A DNA stretch of 64,000 bases from Rhizoclosmatium globosum (lineage: Eukaryota; Chytridiomycota; Chytridiomycetes; Chytridiales; Chytriomycetaceae): assembly GCA_002104985.1 (NCBI GenBank), contig MCGO01000068.1, forward strand, positions 62,001 through 126,000. The letters run 5' to 3'. The stretch's first letter is position 1. Every line of letters starts with the position of its first letter. The notes below the pieces were generated by a model. That model was given only the letters and a program-made list of their open reading frames with translations, had not been told where the DNA came from and ran no database searches. Of the stretch, positions 12,231 through 23,103 are shown in pieces. A program made the translations under genes and the position numbers.

Positions 12231-13571
12231 TCAATAAAAATTGATAACGCCCGCAACACGCATAACCCCAGGCTTTTGCTCCTTAGGAAACTTGAAGTAA
12301 CAAACCCCCTTAACAAATACCGCAACAGCACAACTTTCCTGATTCTGAGCGCAACGGCTACGACATTCTTGCCAATCAGCAACACCAGTAGACCCAGTAT
12401 TAAAAGCATCCGGAAAATCCAATCCCAGGAACGCAATCGGTTGAGCGGAATTTGCACTCACCATCACACCACCATCAAGTCCGTCATTTGGAGTCTTTAC
12501 GCTACATTCTCTGGTATCACGATCATATGTGAAAAAGAATCCGTTGAGCGCTTTGGTCTGCGCGGCACAGTCGTTGGCGTCCGTAACAGTAAAGTTCAAG
12601 CCAGGCACATCGAAGCCAGTCCATTCGCGATCGGAATACATGGTAGCCGCACGGAAAAAGTTGTACTGACGCGTCATACGTTCGTATTGGAGCGGTGTGA
12701 ATTCGGTTTGACAGTCAGGGTGAGTATAATCCATGAAATTGTGAATTGGGTCTCAACCTTCACGATCATGCAGAGGACAAGATTTACGACCAATGGGACA
12801 AGTGTTGATTTCAAGTGTGTCTGCCTCGAATGGAGTGTCATCGACGTAGTCACCGAATTCACCGCCTTCGAATGTATGGTACAAGCCGAGCCAGTGTCCA
12901 ACCTCATGCACTAACAGCTTTCCGTCGTAGTACGAGGCTCCGGGAAATCCGTATTTGGAGATCATGGCACTGTCTCGTACATCCCATTGAGAGCCGGAAT
13001 AAGGAAACGTTGCGAGGCCGTTATGTCCGTCGCCGGGAGTTAAACACGTGTAAACGTTTAAAGTATTCGCGCTTCCTTTTCTCAGGGCAGTTCCAATGTC
13101 GATGATGTTCGACGATGGGTCAAAGTACCAAGTCTCGTTGTTTGTGAAATCCCAACCCGCGAAAGAGAACCGAAACTTGTTTGAATTGAACTTAGCATTC
13201 AGTACATCCATTTGGTCCTTGACCATTTTAGCGGAGATTTGACCGTTGAAGAAAGTAGTTCCATTGAGCTTTGTGAGGACATGAAACCAAACTGGAACAT
13301 GGATTGCATCGTTGGGACTTGCGATAGTTTTGCTTCCTTCAGCATTCGCATTCACGAATACTCTGGACGGCTGGACTAGAAGGCCGTAACCTTTTAAAAT
13401 CGCCTTTGAAGCTTTCATACTTGCGAGATGAGCTTGGAATGGTGCTTCTTGTTGTGTCCGCATTGTATCGTTTTGGAAAGGAACCCCACAACCATAATGA
13501 TTGGAGTCCAAGGTACTACTTGAAAAGACTTGGTGTACACAGACAAGGAGTAGGAGAAGACTAGGAATCAT
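12231..13571 (-). CDS. Secreted M43 (pappalysin-type) metallopeptidase with in-frame TGA
   Basis: Extracellular zinc peptidase. From ATG 13571 a signal peptide is visible (MIPSLLLLLVCVHQVFSSS). The catalytic motif HEVGHWLGLYH (about 12890-12915) is the HExxHxxGxxH zinc site of metzincins. The downstream block IHNFMDYT (about 12715-12740) supplies the family Met-turn. A C-terminal region with spaced cysteines, ECRSRCAQNQESC (about 12345-12385), resembles a PAN/apple binding module. An in-frame TGA at 12753-12755 lies between CPLHDREG and DPIHNFMD, and the frame is otherwise open from 13571 to 12231. A G-to-A change in TGG would give it, so a nonsense mutation or base error is likely; readthrough is possible but unproven. 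No intron is needed. Convergent with ankyrin gene B. Confidence 0.8.
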
Positions 13572-13741
13572 TCCGATTGATTTGATTGAGAAATATTTAG
13601 GTGTTGGACTTGGGAATTTGTACCACACTAGCGGATGAGGCGTTCCCTTTGAGATGTGGCGGGTTCAATTTATTAACATTTAACAATAAATAAAGCAAAT
13701 GTTATTTATTCTACCATGACATAGAAAGTGAGTCACAAGGT

Positions 13742-14146
13742 TCAGTTCCGACACTTTTCGCAATGGGGAACCTTGCACTCGATACAAAAGTCGAGGTGGT
13801 GGCAGCACTTGTGGCAGTAGCTGAGAGCGCACGAGGGACACGCGATCCACTTTTCCGAGGTTTGTGACTCACTCTCGCTTGACGTTGACGTGCATGTCGG
13901 CGACAGAGAACCAACGTCGTCCAAGCACGTGGCACACCGGAACGACTCGCACTTTGCGCACGAAAGTCCGGAACTCGGAACACACTTTGAACACACGATC
14001 AACGAACACTGCGCATTCGAACACTGCGAAACACCCTGGGCCCCACTCTCAACACACGATGAACACAGCGTTACTGAACATACGCCGCATTGGAGGGCTT
14101 CGCTGTCAAAGCTGCGGGAACAGGTGGGACAGCTTGCTACAGTCAT
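13742..14146 (-). CDS. Small Cys-rich probable zinc-binding protein
   Basis: A 134-residue protein, from the first ATG in frame (14146). It contains about 24 cysteines, mostly as CxxC pairs: CPTC, CGVC, CSSC, CSKC, CAKC, CATC, CPSC, CHKCC, CIEC and CEKC. This is the spacing of repeated zinc ribbons or treble-clef/RING-like knuckles, and several units are flanked by aromatic or Ser residues. A Ser/Thr-rich linker (about 13880-13850) separates the first six units from the last three. There is no signal peptide or membrane segment. No specific family is recognised; a role in protein or nucleic-acid binding would be a guess. It lies between two genes on the same strand. Confidence 0.5.
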   Translation of the reverse strand: MTVASCPTCSRSFDSEALQCGVCSVTLCSSCVESGAQGVSQCSNAQCSLIVCSKCVPSSGLSCAKCESFRCATCLDDVGSLSPTCTSTSSESESQTSEKWIACPSCALSYCHKCCHHLDFCIECKVPHCEKCRN

Positions 14147-14305
14147 GGGAGTCACTTTTTGAGACACAGTTTTACTTCGTTGATAAGAAAAAGATACGCT
14201 GAACAAATAAACTTATAGAATTTTAAGAATCAAAAGGGTATGAGGATTAAAGTTGAAAACACCGCAATCCAGTGCGGCGTGTGGTTGTTGCATCATAGAG
14301 TGACG

Positions 14306-15409
14306 TCACTTGGTCTTTTTGAACCATTGCCCAAACGGTGCCCACTTTTTCTTTTCGCCAGGACTGCCAACCGTTATGGCAGAGCTTGATGTACGTGGAT
14401 GAATGTGTCTGTGCTTGATTGCTTGATTGCCCCAAGCTTTTCTGTTTTGTAGTGTCGTGGCATCCAACTCCCATCGATTTGGAATATTGTAATTCTTGTC
14501 GGTAGCAAGTTCTACAGGAGATGATCGACCTGGTAGAGTTTCTTCTGACCCGGTAGGACTGCTGATTCGAGTTGGGGCAACAATAGTGTGACCATATGAA
14601 GTGGAGCGTGCAAGTCGCGGCACTGCCACAGTTGGCATTGGCTGGGGCTGGGCCTGTTTTCGTAATTCATCTCGTCGAGGCGGTACAGTAACACCGACAG
14701 ATCGACTTCGCTGAAGTGGTACTCCATATCCTGACATTCTCCTCCCTGTGCCACTTTTATCTAAAGTGATGTCTAGCCCAGAGGACCCACTCCCATTCAC
14801 TCGTGCTTTTTGTAACATCGAGTCTCTTGAAAGCGCATCCAGTACAAAGGAGGTTGGATCCTCAACTTGTACGACAGTTTCCTCTGAATCCAAAGACACG
14901 TGGTTTGGATCTCTTCTTGGCTGGAGCCCTGGATATGGATCGGCAAGCACTCTGTGCACGCACTTGACCCAGATATCGAGTGTTCCGTAATCCGGACATC
15001 TAAAGCCCCATCTTAGAGTAATTGTGTCTGATGTGGGAGAAGTTGAAGGGGTGGGAGAGCCGAGAACGTCAAAGGTGGCCGGAGAAGTACTTGATATGTG
15101 TGTGATTGAAATAGATGCAGCAGGTTTTGAGAATTGCTGTGCGGTAATGTGGAAGAGGGAAAGGGTGCCGTTGGGAGACAGAACGACAAGGTGCGGCAAC
15201 CAACCAGCGAGGCTCAGATAGTCAAGGCGACCAGTTATCCTGTCCAAGAGAATGCATAAGATAAGTGCTGAAGTGAAGGCACAAGCTACTCACACTGCAG
15301 AGGCTCGCAGCCTACCAAATGAGTCAATAGTATGCCTTTGATCAACTGCCTCCAGTTCAGATGCCAGAGAAGCGAGCAGATCTTCTAGTTTGGCAGTCGT
15401 TCCTCTCAT
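14306..15409 (-). CDS. PH-like domain protein of unknown function
   Basis: Two exons: ATG 15409 starts MRGTTAKLEDLLASLASELE, and an intron of about 60 bp (roughly 15235-15295) is followed by TGRLDYLSLAGWLPHLVVLS. The pattern of beta-strand-like hydrophobic residues up to a WVKCVHRVL helix resembles a pleckstrin-homology fold with a C-terminal helix (inference from pattern only). The remaining C-terminal half is low complexity and rich in Ser, Pro and Arg, with several RxxS-type sites (RRMSGYG, RSRSVG, RSTSYG), which suggests a phosphorylated cytosolic tail. The protein ends with a basic WFKKTK. No closer family is recognised. It is transcribed divergently from the LRR gene. Confidence 0.5.
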
Positions 15410-15929
15410 ACAAATACTATTGGTTTCGAGGCTGAAGCTGAAGGTTTGAACTGTTTGGCAAGCAGGAATGCGGGCTTCGGTTCTTCACTTTTCTTTGCTC
15501 CACCCCAAAATCCCGGAAACTCCGATATGTTTACTCAAAGCCTCCCAAAGCCATCCATCTTGTGACAGCTCAAGCATCTTAAGTATTGCTTCATAGTATT
15601 AATGTTTCCATTTTCATCATTGATCCAAAATAGTGTGAAGATTTGAACAACTGAATGCTTTCAAGAAGGCAAGCAATCAATGGCAGGTTGCTTGACTGAA
15701 GTAAAAAAGTATTGAAAAAGGAATATTGAATATTCAAATATGTCACTTGTTGCTCCAGAATGGTCGGAAATGATTTGTCACCAAACTTTATTATCCAAGG
15801 TTTTTCTGCCGTAAACCCAACCAAACCAAAACCGACATAGTATGCAGATGGGAAACTTTGTTGTTCTACATTGCAATCAATTGGACATAGTTCCACAAGT
15901 CTTCACAGCCACAAAACGAACATTGAAAA
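15410..15929. other. Divergent intergenic region between PH-like and LRR genes
   Basis: About 520 bp between two head-to-head start codons; it must carry both promoters. An open frame at 15591-15896(-) is only 101 codons, begins at a weak start and shows no domain, so it is not called. No TATA-like or repeated element stands out. Confidence 0.4.
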
Positions 15930-17753
15930 ATGACAACCGTCCCAACAGATTGCCAGATTGCCCACCAAGCTTGGCCCTCCGTCTTTACCAGTAATGTAGA
16001 CAATGCATGTTGCACTTACAGTACTGGTTTCAACTGTGCCGGGGCCTGTGATATATACTGTGACGACAGCAAGACGTACATCACGGGCATGTGAGTAATC
16101 CGAATTCGACAACATTGACTGATATTTAAGACAGAAAAGCACAGCGTTCCCGGTTTTCTGGGTCGTTTCCGGATCTTGGAGGATTGAAACGGCTGACTTC
16201 ATTGTGAGTTCCAACAGTCCAATGTTCTGCGGCATTCCTGTTAACTGGACCTGACGGCAGAGAAATCTCGTACACTGGAATGACAGGCCCACTTCCGAGC
16301 GTCCTTCCTCAATCACTTTCTTCGCTGTGAGTTCACCTGAGTTTGTTGCGAAGAGGCTTTGAATTGATGTCGAGTAAGGATCTTGTCTGGAAATTCGTTC
16401 AACGGATCTATTCCTCCGCTGCCTTATTATCTCAAAGTATTGTAAGCTCTGAAGCTGTCACTTGGTTGTTCTCATCGACCTTCAGCCTTGTGCAAGGTAG
16501 TAAATTGACAGGTTCCCTTCCGAGCTTACCTTTCAGTCTAACTATGCTGTTAAGTTGACATCTTCGCGTTTTTGAGCCGATGATTAATGTTTGACTATCA
16601 GGGATGTCAGCCAAAACCAGTTGACTGGAGAAATCCCATCACTTCCGCAAAACCTCCAGACTCTGTATGTGCTTGTAATACTATTAACAAGCCGTCTTAC
16701 ACTTTACGTTTAGGGCTCTCCAAAACAATAATTTCACGGGATCGGTTCCGCCTTTGCCAACAACCCTTCAAGCACTGTGAGTCGTTTTCATCTCCGAAAT
16801 TTACACTAACAACTATAACTCGGAATTAGAAACCTTGAAAATAACACATTAACGGGTGCCATTCCATCAATTCCGTCTGGAGTCAACACACCAGTTGGTC
16901 TAAACGGAAACTGTTTTATCGATTCAGATCGGTTCAACGTTACAAACAATCCATCTTGTGAGGCTTTGTTGAAACCGTTGACGAATACCACCACTGATTC
17001 GGGCGCTACGGGTCGGTTAATTGGATCAATTGTCGGCGGTGTTGCCGGTTTGGTCCTGATCTGCTGTGTTCTTTTCGGGTATATCCGCAAGAAAAGAACT
17101 GGAAAGGAATCATCAACTCGCCTGGATGGATCAGATATTCCAGGACCTCAGACCGGTCAGCCCAAAACGCGTCCAATCTCAACGTTGGTCGACATCCCTG
17201 TCTCAAGGCAAGGTTCATCTTCGAGTAGCAGTTCTACAGAGGATACTATCATTCCGGAACAGGAGATTGTGTTAAATCCTCAGCCACATGGGAAACGTTC
17301 CATGATTAATGACGCGTTTATGGTTTCGAATGGAGAAGGAGAGAAAGGTTCTTTTATGAACGCCGCATTTCGGAACGTTTCTCTGCCTGGTTTGGATAAA
17401 AAGGACAAGGAGGATGTGACTGTTGGTGAATCTGGGGCTTTGAGATGGGTACCAACGAATCCGGATACCGCGTTATGGAGTGTTGAAGACACGGGGGATT
17501 GGGCTGCAATGATTCCGCGTGTTGGAGTCACCCTGAAAGCTGCAATCATCAGTTGAGTTTCGTTGGTTTTGTTTCAACAATCTGAAACTTTCAATCAGAG
17601 GAAAAGCTAAGATTCACGGATTTGATTGAGCTCTCTGGCGACGGATCTTTACAGCAAGTTCTCAACTTGCCGCTGGGTGATTACTTAAACGTGAAACGTG
17701 CATTGACTGAAATGAGGGAGCAAGGAGAACTTCCGCCTAGTTATGAAAATTGA
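15930..17753 (+). CDS. LRR single-pass membrane protein
   Basis: Plant-type leucine-rich repeat ectodomain, one transmembrane segment and a cytosolic tail. The first exon (ATG 15930) has a Cys-rich cap (NACCTYSTGFNCAGACDIYC). Repeats such as NQLTGEIPSLPQNLQTL and NNFTGSVPPLPTTLQAL follow, then a Thr-rich stalk and the membrane helix IGSIVGGVAGLVLICCVLFGYI (17022-17087). The cytosolic tail is Ser-rich and ends with an ELPPSY-type C-terminus at TGA 17751-17753, after an intron near 17552-17598. At least four repeats are each carried by a separate 63-nt exon. The first exon shows no signal peptide, so an upstream exon may be missing. Frame problems occur near 16080-16260. Such proteins in chytrids are probably surface receptors or adhesion proteins (inference). 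Confidence 0.7.
16379..16776 (+). repeat. Four consecutive 63-nt exons, one LRR each
   Basis: Exons at 16379-16441, 16486-16548, 16602-16664 and 16714-16776 are each exactly 63 nt, flanked by GT-AG introns of 44, 53 and 49 bp. Each starts at the same codon phase and encodes one 21-residue repeat of the form LxxNxLTGxIPxLPxxLxxL. The exon before them (16261-16326) is 66 nt and encodes a 22-residue version. Confidence 0.85.
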
Positions 17754-17893
17754 TAGTACCGTTTTATTATTAAATCCGATAGCTCATAAAGAATACATAT
17801 TACCTGATATCTCGTGCTCTTGTTATTTCATTTAAAAAAATATCCATTTATTGTATATTTGTCTCATTCAAAAAGTTCAAGAATCAAAACCCA

Positions 17894-19121
17894 TCACTTG
17901 CGCTGGCCTTCACTTGGTTTCACCGAGCGTGGTGCTCCGTTGACCTTTTTTGGTGCCTCTCTCAGATTAGACGGTTGAGAATTGATAGGCTGAACTGGAG
18001 CAGGCTGAGAACCGGGAGACGATGGAGCAAAATATCCATCCTTCGTACGTTCAAGTACCACGGGTTTTTGCATTTTTCGCTCTCCGACAGCGTTTTCAAG
18101 ACGCGAATTTGTTGGCATTCCCCGCAATCCCTTCTCCACCGAACCCGCGCGTGGAAGAATGATCACTGGTGCTGGAACTCCTTGCCCAGGGACAGTAAAC
18201 TTGCCATCCGCTGTCCTCTCCGTTTTTGGAATCGGTAGTGCCTTTCGCTTTCCCGGGGTTTTTGAATCGTGAGTCACAGGACTCATAGTTAATTCAATGT
18301 CGTCGTTTTCAGAATTACGGCGATATCGTGTATAAACAAGGCCGGCGGCTGCAATCACGACAAGGATTCCAACAACAGATAGTCCAATCGCGATAGTATT
18401 GTTTCCACCTGGAGCGCTTGGAGCGTTGTTCTCAGGAGGGGTTGGCTGTTGAGGAGAGGAAGGAGCTTTGATTGGAGCGGAAGGGGCTTGTGTTGTGATA
18501 GCCTGGGGTGATACCGTTGTTCCAACAACAGGCGGTGGGCTTGGAACAGGGTTCGCTGCTGGTTGATCAACTGGAGCAGGAGCCGGTGGGGAACTTTGGT
18601 CTGCTGGGTTTTGGGCTGGCGCAGGATCTTGTGCTGGAGGAGCAGGAGCAGCATCAGGGGAAGGTGCAATTACTGGAGGTGAAACAGGAGCTGGTCCTGG
18701 AGGCGACAACACAGTAGACTTGGAAGCAGCAGTATCCGCGAACCAACATTTCGGGTTGGATGCAGGGCACGAAGTGAAGCGGGCCTTATTATTGAGTTAG
18801 ACACTTGGTAATTGGTCTGACTCAACAACAAACACTTACCGTCGCTGCGTAACTGGCACTTGCCTTGATTATGCTTGGATCTCCTGCACATGCCACTGAG
18901 AAGCATTGAGTTCCAGCCATGAGTCCCATCGCAGAAGGGCAAGGATCAACAGTGTTGCCTACGTTTGTGATGACGGAACATACTGTCCCAACAGGATTCA
19001 GGCTAACAGACAAGGAGAACACTTCATTTAGATGAACGCCAACAAACGTTTGGTCTAGGTAGAGAGACGCCGTAATAGCTCCGGCGTTAGGTGCTTGCTG
19101 CAACGTCAGAAAGGTGGACAT
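17894..19121 (-). CDS. Single-pass membrane protein of a tandem family, copy 1
   Basis: Unrecognised family; one of three tandem copies on this strand. Order: an N-terminal region from ATG 19121 (MSTFLTLQQAPNAGAI) with conserved CPSAM, CFSVACAGD and CPASNPKC cysteines; a long Pro/Ala/Gln linker (about 18720-18430); a membrane helix IAIGLSVVGILVVIAAAGLV (about 18330-18395); and a basic cytosolic tail. The tail holds KTPGKRKALPIPKTERT then DGKF (about 18180-18265), the strongest signature shared by all copies. One intron fits at about 18785-18838. No signal peptide is visible at this start, so either a short upstream exon is missed or export is unconventional. The layout resembles fungal cell-wall sensors, but there is no sequence match to WSC or Mid2. 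Confidence 0.6.
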
Positions 19122-19342
19122 ATCGGTCAGCAGAATGAAAAATTTTAGAGGTGACAGGCAGATGCGTGATGATGGATCAGAGATTGCAAAAAATCAATTT
19201 GGGTGTGAGCCCTTATTTGAACAGATAAGGAAGGAAATTGATATTGGCGGCTTCTTTTGGGTTGTGTGTTTATTTACTTCAAATATTTCTATAAACCCTT
19301 CTAAAAGAATGATAAACTAAGACAATGTATCGCAGGTAATTT

Positions 19343-20519
19343 CTAGTATCTTTTCACCACCTTCGGAGATAAGCTGCGTGCGGATCTTTTTGCGCCCAAG
19401 CCTTTGGGAGGTGACGCGGCTTTGGAACGTAAAGCATTATCGTCTACAGCGGCTGGGGCAACATAAACTCTGTCCCTTGAGCGTGGAGTTCTAATAGCAT
19501 TCTGAGGCTTCTTGGCACTCGCTGGTTTTTGAATGACAACATTCGTAGACATCAATGGTAAGGTAGCTGATTGAACTGTTGTGCTCAAACCATTTGTTGG
19601 TGGAACAGCGAATTTCCCATCGGTCGTTCTCTCCATTTTCGGAATTGGAAGAGGTTTGCGTTTGCCAGGAGTTTTGAAATCTGAAGTTGGGGCAGGAGCC
19701 TCAATGTCTGGCTTGGATTGAAACAGAGTTGGAAGTAGCTGGCTCACACTGCCATTGTTGCGAACATAAACGATTCCAAGGGCTACAAAAAGTGCAATAA
19801 TTCCTGCAACGGCCCCTCCGATTGCGGCTCCACTGCTTTCCACAGTAGGATTGCTGGCATTGTCAGGAAGCGTTGTTTTTGGTGATCCTCCGTTGGGGGC
19901 AATAATGGCCTGAGCTTTGGGGCTTTGGGTTACGATGCTTGTTGTAACTGGCAATACAGCACTAGGGGAAGCATTCGCAGTAGCAGGAGCAGAAGTGTCT
20001 CCTAGAGCAGGTACTGGTGCTGAATCTGGTGGTTGAACAGGTGACGCAGGGTCTGGTTGTTGAACAGGTGGGGGATCTGGAGTTGCCTGGTTCTGAGGGG
20101 CAGCCGGTGGGGGCAATAACTGCAACGATTGGGATGATGCAGAATCATTGAATGAACAATAGGGATTGGATGTGGGACAAGATGAAAACCATGCCTATTT
20201 ATGTATTAGATGAATAATTAGGGATGGATGCACGAACGAAGGCTCCAGAATTCGTGGCGGACTTTATGATAGCAGAGTCCCCTGTACATGAGACTGAGAA
20301 ACAAAGAGTTCCCGACTTGAGATTCATTTCTGATGGACACGATCCCGTTGCCTGCGTGACGGTGGCTTTAGCATTACACAATGGCCCAACATTATTTATG
20401 TTGACGTATAACGAGAGCGTTTCCTTGCTGTGGCTACTGACATATGTCTTGTCGATGTAAAGTGTCGCAGTGATGGCTCCACCACCGGATGCCTGTTGCA
20501 GAGCCAAGTACTTGGACAT
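19343..20519 (-). CDS. Single-pass membrane protein of a tandem family, copy 2
   Basis: Second tandem copy. ATG 20519 begins MSKYLALQQASGGGAI; conserved cysteine blocks CPSEMNL, CFSVSCTGD and CPTSNPYC follow, then a Pro/Ala linker. The membrane helix IGGAVAGIIALFVALGIVYV is near 19755-19815. The tail motif KTPGKRKPLPIPKMERT then DGKF lies near 19605-19675. The single intron (about 20195-20245) is in the same place as in copies 1 and 3, though its donor GTTCGT is unusual. The C-terminus is Arg/Ser-rich (RSARSLSPKVVKRY). The leader just upstream of its ATG resembles that of copy 3. Function unknown. Confidence 0.6.
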
Positions 20520-21381
20520 GAATTTAAGTCGGAAACGGAGCAATGCGTGCCATCAAGATGACGATGTGGTGATTTATCGGAATTTGATATCTAATCCAAT
20601 ACATAACATTCTAGTGAACAATTCGAATGACAAGCTTGGTGCAACCAATACTACGAACGAGAACAATCGTAGAATGCTTCTATTGAGTACAAAGCACTCA
20701 GTTTCTCATCTTATATCAGCAAACCTGCGGCTTCTTAAATCAGTCTTTCTTCATCTCTTGGGGTCTTGCCTTCTCATCTCCTCATTGATGCGAAAGATGA
20801 TCTCATAGTACCTAACATCTAGTGTAAAAGTACATAACTTCTAAGCGAGACGTTGTCTGACATGTGTTTGCAGTAACATTCTGGTTAGGAAGATGGTTGG
20901 ACCTAGTGTGACAATGAAAAATTCAAACTAAGTTCCGCTCAAGCGAACACCATTTCCAACGGAATCAACAGTCTCTGATTTAAGTGTTTAATTTTGATAC
21001 CACCTCTTGAATCCCTGCTCCCTATTTGTGAACGTATCCGTTCCGGTTCCCGAAAAAGCCTCAATTACATCTGTCGATGTTGCACAACTGCAAGAAGTAG
21101 CTGTATCTGCTCAAAGTAATGCTTTAATGGACTCACGATGTTGAGAATAGATTCGATGGTTGCAAAGTGTCGTTGCGTTGCAAGTTCATTGAAAAAGCGG
21201 CTGACAAAGGTGGCTTAAATCATATTATAATTCAAACAAATTGCAGCGAACGTCCAAACGAACAGTATTGTCTATTCTGAATCACTGGATTGTTTGCTTT
21301 TTCAATTAAAATCAGTAGTAAACCTGGTTTGCTATCCTTTATTTGGTTTTTCTATTTCTAATGAACTCTTCTGAAACTGAT
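20520..21381. other. Intergenic region, nothing recognised except a conserved leader
   Basis: About 860 bp between tandem copies 2 and 3. The first 80 bp (20520-20600) are the 5' leader of copy 2 and align by eye with the leader of copy 3. The rest is AT-rich, with no open frame, RNA gene or repeat that I can support. Confidence 0.4.
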
Positions 21382-22575
21382 TCACTTTCTCTGAACTTCT
21401 TTTGCAACGGGACTGTGAGGAGATCGTTGTGATCGTTGCTGTCGTCCTGGCGACGGTTGACGAGGACGCGAGGCACCAGGCGAAGCAACAAACTCCGTAC
21501 CAGCCGGAACAACGAAATATCCATCTTTGGAGCGGTCAGTTATCATGGGACTATGAGCCTGTCGAGCAGCGGCTGGCTTTTGAATAGTGACGCCGGCTGG
21601 TAGCATTTGCAAAGGAATTGATTGAGAGGTAACTCCTGACGCTGTTGTGTTCAAAACGTTAAATGGTGGAGCAGTAAATTTCCCATCCACCGTTCTCTCG
21701 GTTTTTGGAATAGGTAGCGCCTTGCGTTTCGTGGGACCTTTGGAAACGTAACTTTGGGTTGGAACTTCAATGTCGGTAGGTTGCGGTTCACTCGTTGCGC
21801 GATTGTAACGCACATAAACGATTCCAAGGGCTGCAAGAAGTGCAATTATACCTGCGATGGCACCTCCGATGGCGGCACCACTTGTTCCCGAACTTGAACC
21901 GGAGGTATCCCCAGGAAGTGTGGATTGTGTTGGACCTCTGATCGGGGCAATGATGGCTTGAGGTTTGGGGCTTTGTGGAACATTGCTTGCTACGACTGAC
22001 AATGTAGCGCTAGGAGATGTATCCGTATTGGCTGGGGCGATGTTGTCTTGAACAGGAGGATTTTCCTCAGGTTGCGAGGTTGGTACTGGTGATTGAACAG
22101 GTGGTACAGGGTCTGGTACTGCGTTGTTTTCCGGGGTAGGCGAAATAATGGCTGCAGTCGCTGGGGGCAATAGCTGATAAGATTTGGATGACACAGAATC
22201 GGTAAATGAACATGTCGGCTTTGATGCTGGGCAGGATGATATTTGTGCCTATTTCATGTATTAGAGTACGATCTGAGGAAAGTGGAGACTCACAGTGGCT
22301 ACATAATTTGAGGCGGACTTGATCATGGCTGAGTCTCCTGTGCATGAAACGGAGAAACAACGAGTACTTGACTTTAAGTTCATTGCGGATGGACACGTTT
22401 CCGTTGCCTGCCCGACGGTAGTGCTGATTGAACACAAAACCCCGACAGCATTTATGCCAACCGTTAAGGAGAGTGTTTCTTTGCTGTGGCTACTGACAAA
22501 CGTCTTGTCGATGTACAGTATTCCTGTTATAGCTCCAGCACCAGATGCTTGTTGTAGAGCCAAGTATTTCGACAT
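21382..22575 (-). CDS. Single-pass membrane protein of a tandem family, copy 3
   Basis: Third tandem copy, closest to copy 2. ATG 22575 begins MSKYLALQQASGAGAI; CPSAMNL, CFSVSCTGD and CPASKPTC follow. A Pro/Gln/Val linker leads to the membrane helix IGGAIAGIIALLAALGIVYV (about 21805-21865). The tail carries KRKALPIPKTERTVDGKFTAP (about 21670-21730) and a C-terminal Ser/Pro/Arg-rich region (RQPSPGRQQRSQRSPHSP). The intron is about 22252-22292, with donor GTGAGT. The tail motif is basic plus Pro and is followed by Thr, so it could be a docking or phosphorylation site (inference). Confidence 0.6.
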
Positions 22576-23103
22576 AACTTTCAGTCGGAAATAGGGTTAA
22601 GGGTGCAGTGAAGATGGATCTGGTGATCTTTCAGAATTTGATGCCTAATCCACCTGTATTCTATAACCAGTGAGTGCTTGGTAGGCATCAGTTGATATGG
22701 TCAGTGTTCGGAAAGCCGACTTACTGCTGAATGGGCAGATATAATGCACTGGCAGCACTTATGGTGTCACCAAATTTTTTTTTACCATCCCTTCTTAAAT
22801 CAGTCACCTTTCATCTCCTGAAACTCTTATTTCCGTCGTCTCAAATTGGATAATGCAAACCTTTGTCAGCGCAATTCTAAGGAGTATCTGGTGGCACTAT
22901 TAAGGCCCAACTCTGTTACTTTGCTTTCAAGTGATTACTTGATTACTTGAAAACGGGCATCAGTGATCACAACTGAGAAAGCCGAGAGAGTACCCACCGC
23001 GTTATGAAAACTGAAACATAAACTAATATTAAATATCCTTTAGTTTGACTTGTTGCTTTTGAGCCACGAAAATCTATATTCTGTAAATCCCGCTTCAACT
23101 CAC
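22576..23103. other. Divergent intergenic region
   Basis: About 530 bp between the start codons of membrane protein copy 3 (-) and the C2HC gene (+). The leader of copy 3 (22576-22655) shares blocks such as GTCGGAAA and GAATTTGAT with that of copy 2. A run of nine T at about 22776 is present. Nothing else is recognised. Confidence 0.4.

Noticed and set aside
12753..12755. Selenocysteine at the in-frame TGA of the metallopeptidase
   Set aside because: Family position is not Cys, no selenoprotein context is known in such fungi, and no stem-loop was recognised downstream.
15591..15896. 101-codon open frame on the minus strand between two divergent genes
   Set aside because: No domain, low-complexity AT-rich coding and position in a promoter region; likely chance.
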